From Chloroflexota bacterium (GTDB lineage Bacteria; Chloroflexota; Ktedonobacteria; Ktedonobacterales; Ktedonobacteraceae): DNA of 6,344 nucleotides. Numbering within the stretch: position 1 is the first letter of the stretch; every line of letters starts with the position of its first letter. The stretch is taken from positions 1-6,344 of the forward strand of contig VBHS01000271.1 in assembly GCA_005881295.1 (NCBI GenBank). Reading direction: 5' to 3'. The notes beneath the pieces are model-generated. The model was not told where the DNA came from and made no database searches. It worked only from the letters and a program-made list of their open reading frames with translations. This document shows, piece by piece, positions 1-4,993 of this stretch. Both the position numbers and the translations under genes were made by a program.

Positions 1-208
1 GTAATATACCCGTTACAGCCGGGAGAATAAGTGCGATTGCTCCCAGTATTTCTAATACACCGATCAGGCGTACTCCCCGGAGGCCAACGTCCTTGGCCCA
101 CCCCATGTTTTCAGCCAGTTTTTCAAATGGCCGCGTCACCTTCATGATGCCAGCCATCGCAAATACGAGAGCCAGCAGGATTTGTACAATCCAAAGTGCA
201 ATGTTCAT
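1..208 (-). CDS. DoxX-like membrane protein, N-terminal part (cut by window edge)
   Basis: The reading frame opens at an ATG on the minus strand (bases 208-206) and stays open for 69 codons to the window edge, so the C-terminal part is missing. GGAAGG lies about 8 bases upstream of this ATG. Residues 4-22 form a hydrophobic helix ending in AGIMK, a basic and amphipathic stretch follows (about 23-44), and a second helix begins near residue 46 with a Glu at 53 (GVLEILGA). This order matches the start of DoxX/DoxX-like proteins, small four-helix inner-membrane proteins of about 120-140 residues. Some members (CatD/MhqP types in Bacillus) belong to quinone or thiol-stress regulons, but the biochemical role of the family is poorly defined. 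The gene diverges from a HxlR regulator, a pairing known for this family, and its promoter carries a palindromic site. The family call is fairly sure; the function is not. Confidence 0.8.
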   Translation of the reverse strand, partial: MNIALWIVQILLALVFAMAGIMKVTRPFEKLAENMGWAKDVGLRGVRLIGVLEILGAIALILPAVTGIL

Positions 209-249
209 CGTTCATTCCTTCCTGAAAAAGTAATACATGAGACAGATCA

Positions 250-272
250 TCTGTTGCTTCACCAGCAACAGA
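250..272. repeat. 9-bp stem-loop in the leader of the DoxX-like gene
   Basis: TCTGTTGCT and AGCAACAGA are perfect complementary 9-base arms around a 5-base loop. In the predicted minus-strand transcript the hairpin falls at about +57 to +79, roughly 40 bases before the start codon. It has no U-run on either strand, so it is not a standard terminator. It could be an RNA structure affecting stability or translation, or a second protein-binding palindrome. Its sequence is unrelated to the repeat at 314-336. Confidence 0.5.
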
Positions 273-313
273 AAGAAGAAGCTACCATGCCTTACTGTAG
301 TTCCTTATCTAAC

Positions 314-336
314 ATTATTTCCACATTGGAAATAAT
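314..336. promoter_or_regulatory. Perfect inverted repeat, candidate HxlR operator
   Basis: ATTATTTCCA and TGGAAATAAT are perfect 10-base arms around the 3-base centre CAT. The site touches the end of the -10 hexamer of the DoxX-like promoter and spans its predicted start point (about -9 to +15), a classic place for a dimeric repressor. HxlR-type regulators bind as winged-helix dimers to palindromes of this size, and the regulator gene starts 63 bases away. Which protein binds here is inferred. Confidence 0.7.
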
Positions 337-363
337 TATATATTGGGAAGTCACTGTTGTCAA
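335..363 (-). promoter_or_regulatory. Consensus sigma70-type promoter of the DoxX-like gene
   Basis: On the minus strand TTGACA (bases 363-358) and TATAAT (bases 340-335) are both perfect consensus hexamers with an exact 17-base spacer. The predicted start point is near base 328, which leaves a leader of about 120 bases before the ATG at 208. A promoter this strong would need repression, in keeping with the inverted repeat that covers its start point. Confidence 0.85.
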
Positions 364-383
364 GGATATATTGGTGAAAAATA

Positions 384-392
384 TGGTATAAT
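384..392 (+). promoter_or_regulatory. Extended -10 promoter of the HxlR gene
   Basis: TGGTATAAT is a perfect extended -10 element (TGnTATAAT, hexamer at 387-392). No good -35 hexamer lies at normal spacing; TTGTCA at 357-362 is 24 bases away, too far. The expected start point, 7 bases past the hexamer, is base 399, the A of the regulator's ATG, so the mRNA is probably leaderless. The hexamer is also part of a small palindrome (TATAA-TCG-TTATA, 387-399). Confidence 0.65.
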
Positions 393-398
393 CGTTAT

Positions 399-794
399 AT
401 GAGTATGATAAACCACCCGCAGACAACCGAACATTCAGAAACCTGTACCACCCATCCCATGGCTCGCGCCATGCGCTTGATTGGCGATATGTGGACGCTC
501 ATGATCGTTTACAACCTCTTGAGTGGCCCCAAGCGCTTTGGCGTACTGCTTGAGGCATTGGGTAATGTCAGCCCCAAGACGGTATCGCAACGTCTCAAGA
601 TGCTCGAAGAAATCGGATTTGTAGAGCGTCAGGCCTTTGCCGAGATTCCTCCTCGTGTCGAGTATCACCTGACAGAGAAAGGGCTGGCATTAGTCGACAT
701 CATGGAGGCCATCCAGCAGTTCGGGGAACGTTACCTTGCCGATAGCGAACCTGCATCTCCTACCCCCCCGTCCGCACCGCAGTCCTGCCAGTAA
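399..794 (+). CDS. HxlR-family winged-helix transcriptional regulator
   Basis: The 131-residue protein covers the whole HxlR domain, about residues 19-112. Visible hallmarks are HPMARAMRLIGDMWT (helix 1), LLSGPKRFGVLLEAL, the recognition-helix segment VSPKTVSQRLKMLEEIGFVER (58-77) and the wing PRVEYHLTEKG. HxlR proteins are dimeric DNA-binding regulators, several of which (YodB, CatR, HypR of Bacillus) sense electrophiles or disulfide stress through an N-terminal Cys. Here the usual Cys-Pro before helix 1 is His19-Pro20, with a Cys at 16 and another near the C-terminus (130). The last 17 or so residues are a Pro/Ser-rich tail. The ATG at 399 has no Shine-Dalgarno sequence but lies at the predicted transcription start; a second in-frame ATG at 405 is possible. 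It probably represses the divergent DoxX-like gene through the palindrome at 314-336. The family is certain; the signal is unknown. Confidence 0.93.
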   Translation: MSMINHPQTTEHSETCTTHPMARAMRLIGDMWTLMIVYNLLSGPKRFGVLLEALGNVSPKTVSQRLKMLEEIGFVERQAFAEIPPRVEYHLTEKGLALVDIMEAIQQFGERYLADSEPASPTPPSAPQSCQ

Positions 795-861
795 TCGCCC
801 CGGGTGCCGTACTAACAGACCAACACAAAATATGAGCCGCTTTACCTTATAGTTCTAGCTC

Positions 862-890
862 TTGCTTAGGCCTGTAAATTGCACTATAAT
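862..890 (+). promoter_or_regulatory. Promoter of the Ser/Thr kinase gene
   Basis: TTGCTT (862-867) and TATAAT (885-890) are separated by 17 bases, giving a predicted start point near 897 and a leader of about 80 bases. The -10 hexamer is perfect; the -35 is moderate. The remainder of the gap after the HxlR gene (795-861) shows no convincing terminator or small gene. Confidence 0.7.
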
Positions 891-904
891 GTGGTCAATT
901 TACA
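873..904. promoter_or_regulatory. Inverted repeat around the kinase -10 box, candidate operator
   Basis: TGTAAATTG (873-881) and CAATTTACA (896-904) are perfect 9-base arms. Inside them CAC (882-884) and GTG (891-893) pair directly around the TATAAT hexamer, with two unpaired bases at 894-895. A protein bound here would cover both the -10 box and the start point, so repression is the natural reading. The sequence is unlike the 314-336 palindrome, so a different regulator is likely, perhaps of TetR or MarR type. The binder is not known. Confidence 0.6.
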
Positions 905-976
905 ACATCCCGGCGAACAATTCAGCGCAAGTCCCCGGCTTCCAACAAATAAAAACACCTATAAGGAGATAGACTT

Positions 977-2944
977 ATGAGTGACCGCGTGGGTCAACAG
1001 GTAGGCAATTATCGCCTGGTACAGCACCTGGGAAGTGGTGGTTTTGCAGATGTCTATCTCGGTAGGCAAATATACCTTGACAGCCCCGCTGCTATTAAAT
1101 TGCTCCATACTCATCTGGCGCAGGATGATATAGAAGGCTTTCGCGAGGAGGCCCGAACGTTGGTACGTCTCATCCATCCTCATATAGTGCGCCTTTTAGA
1201 CTTTGGGCTGCAGGATGCCACACCTTTTCTGGTGATGGACTACGCCCCCAATGGTACCTTGCGACAACGTCATCAGCGCGGAGAACGCCTTCCCCTCGAT
1301 ACCGTCGTTGAGTATGTACAGCAAATAGCTAGTGCTCTGCAATATGCTCATGGTCAGAAAGTAATTCATCGCGACATTAAGCCTGAGAACATGCTATTGG
1401 GACGGAATCAAGAGATTTTGCTGACTGACTTTGGCATTGCCGTGGTCGCTCAAAGTACGCGAATGCAACTAACGCAGGAAACGGTAGGAACTATCTCGTA
1501 TATGGCCCCTGAACAAATTCAAGCACATCCACGCCCTGCAAGCGACCAGTATTCGCTGGGCATTGTAGTCTACGAGTGGTTGAGTGGCTCTCGTCCTTTC
1601 TCCGGCTCTTTTACCGAGGTCGCGGCCAAACATCTCATGGTGCCTCCTCCTCCATTGCGCGGGCAAATGCTCAACATATCACCTGAGGTTGAGGAAGTTA
1701 TATTCACAGCGCTAGCCAAGGATCCAAAGCAGCGATTTGGCAGCGTGCAGGCATTTGCCTTTGCGTTAAAGCAGGCAAGTCAAACTCGGCACGGAACCTC
1801 TCCAGTTATTGAACGGCAAGATAACACGGCTAACCAGCTGCCGCAACCAGCTACCGAAACGCCTTTCGTCGTTCAGATGCAGCCGCCAGAGCCTCCTACT
1901 ATATTGAACACGCCTGCCAGTATGCATGTGGCGCAGCCGCCAGAACCTCCCACTGTGTTGAACACGCCTGCCAGTACACGTATGGCGCAGTCACCAGAAC
2001 CCGTCTTTAACATAAACGCGCCTGCCCAACCGCCAGAAAGAGTTTTCTCTTCCCCAGGAGAGGCAAATGTACCGGCGATAGTCACACAACAAGATGCGCC
2101 GGCTAAACTGGTCGGTTCTCCTTCCATTGGGAGCCAACATGGATTCGAGGGCCAAACCGAATCGACCCCACGCGGAATTTCCCGGCGTGCCGTATTAGTT
2201 ACTGGTATGGCGGCCGCCGGTGTAGCAGTGGTTGGTGGTGTCACCTGGTTTCTTCTAGCGCGTTCCTCTTCTCCATATACCGGGCAAACAGCAGCCGGAA
2301 CAAATTTAACACCCACAGCGCAGCCATCACCCACGTCTAAATCCACACAGCCTCTGGTGCGCATGCTTGCGCAAGATACGTTTCGTCGCCCCGATCAAAC
2401 TTTTTGGGGAACAGCCTCCGATGGCCACAAGTGGGGTGGAGAAGCGAATGCGTCGACAGAGTTTACGATTGCCGGCGGGATGGGTCAAATTCAACGGGTA
2501 GCGAACGGGGGAAGCTTATACCTGGCCACTCTCGGACCGGCCATAACCGATGCCGAACTCGTCACCAGCGCCTCTCTCAGCCATTTCAACCCCTCCCATA
2601 TTGGGGCCGTCCTGCGCTGGAATGATAACCAGAATTATTACAAAGTGTTAATTGATGAGAAACAACTGCGTGTTTTTAAGAGAGTGAACAATAAAACTGC
2701 AACGCTGCACAGTATTCCTTTCGCGGCACAGCCCAACACACCTTATACCATCCGTTTCCGCGTAGTTGGTACGACACTCCAGGCAAAAGCCTGGCAAACG
2801 GGTAGTACCGAGCCTGCCGACTGGATGGTGACAACCACCGACGCTACATTTCAGTCCGGCCGCGGCGGATTGCGTCCGCAGCTGGACCAGGATGTTTCGC
2901 TGCAAGTCAGCCTCTTCAGTTTGACTATGGCAAGCAGCACATAA
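977..2944 (+). CDS. Transmembrane Ser/Thr protein kinase (PknB type) with outer jelly-roll-like domain
   Basis: The catalytic domain spans about residues 12-276: glycine loop LGSGGFADVY (18-27), ATP-binding Lys41 (AAIK), helix-C Glu58, HRDIKPEN with catalytic Asp133, DFG with Asp151, and MAPEQ (176-180). All key residues are present, so it should be active; Thr166, Thr169 and Thr172 in the activation loop are likely autophosphorylation sites. A Pro-rich linker (about 277-398) holds an 18-residue repeat. SRRAVLVTG (402-410) leads into one membrane helix (405-428), then a Thr/Pro/Ser spacer. The outer domain (about 465-655) begins DTFRRPDQTFWG and is rich in aromatic beta-strands, resembling concanavalin A/LamG-like folds found on bacterial receptors; the ligand is unknown. 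AAGGAG (963-968) lies 8 bases before the ATG. The kinase is transcribed alone from its own operator-bearing promoter and is followed at once by another promoter. Kinase call certain; outer fold is inferred from pattern. Confidence 0.95.
   Translation: MSDRVGQQVGNYRLVQHLGSGGFADVYLGRQIYLDSPAAIKLLHTHLAQDDIEGFREEARTLVRLIHPHIVRLLDFGLQDATPFLVMDYAPNGTLRQRHQRGERLPLDTVVEYVQQIASALQYAHGQKVIHRDIKPENMLLGRNQEILLTDFGIAVVAQSTRMQLTQETVGTISYMAPEQIQAHPRPASDQYSLGIVVYEWLSGSRPFSGSFTEVAAKHLMVPPPPLRGQMLNISPEVEEVIFTALAKDPKQRFGSVQAFAFALKQASQTRHGTSPVIERQDNTANQLPQPATETPFVVQMQPPEPPTILNTPASMHVAQPPEPPTVLNTPASTRMAQSPEPVFNINAPAQPPERVFSSPGEANVPAIVTQQDAPAKLVGSPSIGSQHGFEGQTESTPRGISRRAVLVTGMAAAGVAVVGGVTWFLLARSSSPYTGQTAAGTNLTPTAQPSPTSKSTQPLVRMLAQDTFRRPDQTFWGTASDGHKWGGEANASTEFTIAGGMGQIQRVANGGSLYLATLGPAITDAELVTSASLSHFNPSHIGAVLRWNDNQNYYKVLIDEKQLRVFKRVNNKTATLHSIPFAAQPNTPYTIRFRVVGTTLQAKAWQTGSTEPADWMVTTTDATFQSGRGGLRPQLDQDVSLQVSLFSLTMASST
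1883..2029 (+). repeat. 54-bp in-frame tandem repeat in the kinase linker
   Basis: Two adjacent 54-base units (1883-1936 and 1937-1990) differ at 8 positions and encode PPEPPTILNTPASMHVAQ and PPEPPTVLNTPASTRMAQ. A shorter, decayed third unit (1991-2029, SPEPVFNINAPAQ) follows, and then PPERVF begins another partial match. The repeats lengthen the proline-rich spacer between kinase and membrane helix and probably arose by slippage or unequal exchange. Confidence 0.85.
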
Positions 2945-2954
2945 TTCCGCTGGC

Positions 2955-2984
2955 TTGACACTGCTTTCACCGTAAAGATACAAT
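2955..2984 (+). promoter_or_regulatory. Promoter of the hydrolase-reductase operon
   Basis: A perfect TTGACA (2955-2960) is followed after 18 bases by TACAAT (2979-2984). The predicted start point is about 2991, which is the A of an ATG. The promoter begins 10 bases after the kinase stop codon, so the downstream genes need not depend on kinase transcription. No terminator hairpin is visible between the kinase and this promoter. Confidence 0.7.
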
Positions 2985-2990
2985 GCTACC

Positions 2991-3044
2991 ATGCTAAGTT
3001 ATATCGTCACGTCCTCGCGGCGCAAAGAAATTACGGTAGAATAA
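2991..3044 (+). other. Candidate 17-codon leaderless upstream ORF before the hydrolase
   Basis: An ATG placed at the predicted +1 opens a 17-residue frame (MLSYIVTSSRRKEITVE) that ends in TAA at 3042-3044, three bases before the TTG start of the hydrolase and in the same reading frame. It could be a leader peptide that couples translation into the hydrolase. It could also be the original N-terminus of the hydrolase, cut off by a nonsense change. The peptide itself resembles nothing I recognise. Confidence 0.35.
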
Positions 3045-3047
3045 CGA

Positions 3048-4115
3048 TTGGCTTCTGAACAGTCTGCCTTTCCCAGGCCCTTACGATTCCCAGGAAGAAA
3101 AGCCGGCACAGCAACTGCTACTACAGCTTCCTCTTCCAGGCATACTGGCCGCCGCCTTCGCAAGTTAATCGTGACTCTCATCATACTCACGGGGATCCTC
3201 ACTTTCAGCTATGCGGGGATTACGGTCTACGTTGCTACGCGGGTCGAATACGCGCCACCATTGCCCATCACAAAGACTCCGGCGGCTTTCGGACTCCAAT
3301 ACCGCAACGTGACCTTTTATAGCCGCCAGGATCATCTACGTCTGCGGGGCTGGTTCATCCCTGGCGTTCTCCCTGATGGACGCCTGACCGCTCAGCGTAC
3401 CCTGATCATGATACATGGCACTGGCTCCAATCGGGCATCCCCGCTCGTGCTCGGCCTCGGTTGTGCTCTGGCGAAGCGTGGTTTCGCCATACTTGCATTT
3501 GATATGCGTGGTATGGGCGAATCAACCCCTGCACCGCTGTCGGAGGGTTACTTTGAGCAGCGTGATGCCCTTGGCGCCGTCGATTTTCTTCGTTCCGGCC
3601 CTCTTCCCTATCCAGAACTTGGACGTACCCGCTTAATCGTGGGCTGGGGCGACTCGATGGGGGCGGCAACATTGATCATGGCTGCCGCCCATGAGCCAGC
3701 CATCCGGGCTATTGTTTCGGACAGCGGCTTCGCGGCCATTGTGCCTCTCCTGGAGAGGAACACGCGCATCCCAGGCGCGTTTATCCCAGGCATACTGCTT
3801 GCATCGCGCGTACTATACGGCATCGATTTTTATGCAACGCGTCCAGTAGATGTTGTCTCAAGCATTGCGCCCCGCCCCATCTTCTTCATCCAGGGAACAG
3901 CTGATACAGTAGTCCCGCCTTCTAATCTAGGGACGCTCGCAAAGGCGGCATCTGCTGCCCCTCATGCCTATGTTCAGACCTGGATGGTGAAGGGCGCCGA
4001 CCATATCCAATCCTTCCACGTCATGGGAGCAATGTACGTCAACCGCGTGGTCTCCTTTTTGACAAAATCATTAGGACCAGATACGGGAAAAACCCCACCT
4101 GTAGAGCAAGCATAG
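3048..4115 (+). CDS. Membrane-anchored alpha/beta hydrolase (serine hydrolase)
   Basis: A basic, Ser/Thr-rich cytoplasmic tail (about 1-39) precedes one membrane helix (about 40-63), and the rest should lie outside the membrane. The alpha/beta-hydrolase fold shows an oxyanion-hole HGTGSN (123-128), FDMRGMGES (151-159), the nucleophile elbow GWGDSMG with Ser203, the acid Asp286 in GTADTVVPP, and His319 in GADHIQSF, so the triad is complete. It resembles the YqkD-like/S33-type hydrolases; the substrate (ester, thioester or peptide) cannot be told. The start is uncertain: TTG at 3048 has only a weak upstream GGTAGA (3035-3040), no in-frame ATG precedes the hydrolase domain, and an ATG 57 bases upstream in the same frame is separated by a TAA. 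It is followed after 38 bases, without a terminator, by the reductase gene, so the two are probably co-transcribed. Fold certain, start moderate, substrate unknown. Confidence 0.88.
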   Translation: MASEQSAFPRPLRFPGRKAGTATATTASSSRHTGRRLRKLIVTLIILTGILTFSYAGITVYVATRVEYAPPLPITKTPAAFGLQYRNVTFYSRQDHLRLRGWFIPGVLPDGRLTAQRTLIMIHGTGSNRASPLVLGLGCALAKRGFAILAFDMRGMGESTPAPLSEGYFEQRDALGAVDFLRSGPLPYPELGRTRLIVGWGDSMGAATLIMAAAHEPAIRAIVSDSGFAAIVPLLERNTRIPGAFIPGILLASRVLYGIDFYATRPVDVVSSIAPRPIFFIQGTADTVVPPSNLGTLAKAASAAPHAYVQTWMVKGADHIQSFHVMGAMYVNRVVSFLTKSLGPDTGKTPPVEQA

Positions 4116-4153
4116 AATAGGCAAGTGAAGACAAGTGAAACAAGGAAAGGAAC

Positions 4154-4969
4154 ATGGAACATCGACTATTGGGTAAGACTGGTTTGCAAGTACCGGTGGT
4201 CGGTATGGGTACCTGGATTACCTTTGATGTGCGAGGCAAAGCAGCTTTAGAGAACGCACGTGCAGTTGTAGATACTGCCTTTGCCGCAGGCGCTAACTTC
4301 TTCGATTCGTCACCAATGTATGGGCAGGCCGAATATGTGCTGAGTGAAGTACTGCGCGGTCGCCGTGATAAAGCGTTGATCGCCACCAAGGTCTGGGCAC
4401 AGTCAGCGAGTGAAGGCCGGGCCCAGGTGGAGCGCGCGCTGGCGTTATTCGACCAGTACATCGATCTCTACCAGATTCACAACCTGGTGCTCTGGCAGGT
4501 GCATCTCCCGATGCTGGAGCAGCTGCGCGACGCCGGACAGGTGCACGCGATCGGTGCCACGCACTATAGTAGCTCCTACTTTGGAGAATTGCAGCGCGTC
4601 ATGCGCACAGGTCGCATTACCGCCATCCAGATTCCCTATAATCCTCTGCAGCGTGAGGTGGAACGCGAAATCTTGCCGTTGGCCGCTGAACTTGGTTTAG
4701 GCGTCGTTGTGATGCGTCCATTCGCCGAGGGAGATTTGATGCGTCGCACACCATCCAAAGCTGATTTGGCGCCACTTCAGCCCTTCGGAGTGACTACGTG
4801 GGCGCAAGCGCTTCTTAAATGGATTCTGAGTGACCCACGTTGTCATGTTGCGATTCCCGCTACCCGCAATCCGGGTCGCATATCTGAAAATGCAGCCGCG
4901 GGAGAACCTCCATGGTTCGGCCCAGACGAGCGTGCGCTCGTCGCTCGTCTCGCTGTACGCCGCCGGTAG
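4154..4969 (+). CDS. Aldo/keto reductase
   Basis: The 271-residue protein opens with the usual AKR start (EHRLLGKTGLQVPVVGMGTW) and has the full catalytic tetrad: Asp51 and Tyr56 (FFDSSPMYG), Lys79 (ATKVW) and His109 (YQIHN). Later segments fit the barrel's phosphate- and nucleotide-binding region, ending in AIPATRNPGRISENAAA (about 236-252). AKRs reduce aldehydes or ketones with NADPH in the cytoplasm. At 271 residues this one is on the short side of the usual 280-320, with compact loops, so the substrate cannot be predicted. The ATG at 4154 is preceded by AAGGAAAGG (4142-4150), a strong ribosome site. It sits 38 bases after the hydrolase stop and probably shares its promoter; no separate promoter is visible. 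Its end lies 24 bases from the end of the converging propeller gene, with no clear terminator between them. Family certain. Confidence 0.93.
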   Translation: MEHRLLGKTGLQVPVVGMGTWITFDVRGKAALENARAVVDTAFAAGANFFDSSPMYGQAEYVLSEVLRGRRDKALIATKVWAQSASEGRAQVERALALFDQYIDLYQIHNLVLWQVHLPMLEQLRDAGQVHAIGATHYSSSYFGELQRVMRTGRITAIQIPYNPLQREVEREILPLAAELGLGVVVMRPFAEGDLMRRTPSKADLAPLQPFGVTTWAQALLKWILSDPRCHVAIPATRNPGRISENAAAGEPPWFGPDERALVARLAVRRR

Positions 4970-4993
4970 AGCTGAAGAAGGCCTCTTTCAGGT

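Noticed and set aside
182..391. 69-codon plus-strand open frame between the DoxX-like and HxlR genes
   Set aside because: It runs through the divergent promoters, the palindrome and the start of the DoxX-like gene in antisense. Its product looks like translated control DNA.
357..392. TTGTCA at 357-362 as the -35 box of the HxlR promoter
   Set aside because: The spacer to TATAAT would be 24 bases. The same bases fit the minus-strand TTGACA much better.
1873..2364. 163-codon open frame on the minus strand opposite the kinase linker
   Set aside because: It lies wholly inside the kinase gene, mirrors the 54-base repeat, and its product has no recognisable domain. The plus-strand frame has full kinase motifs.
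2983..2996. Direct repeat ATGCTA-CC-ATGCTA at the hydrolase promoter
   Set aside because: A six-base repeat is easily due to chance, and the first copy overlaps the -10 box.
2969..3037. Inverted ACCGTAA / TTACGGT flanking the upstream ORF
   Set aside because: The arms are seven bases and 55 bases apart, so weak as a hairpin or operator without comparative support.
4122..4150. CAAGTGAA repeated with a 10-base period before the reductase, grading into AAGGAAAGG
   Set aside because: Only two short copies in purine-rich leader DNA; most simply part of the ribosome-binding region.
4039..4461. 140-codon minus-strand open frame across the hydrolase-reductase junction
   Set aside because: It overlaps two well-supported genes in antisense, has no good ribosome site, and resembles nothing known.
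4970..4993. Possible two-way terminator at AGGCCT between the converging genes
   Set aside because: Only six bases pair perfectly and no T-run follows on either side, so it is too weak to call.
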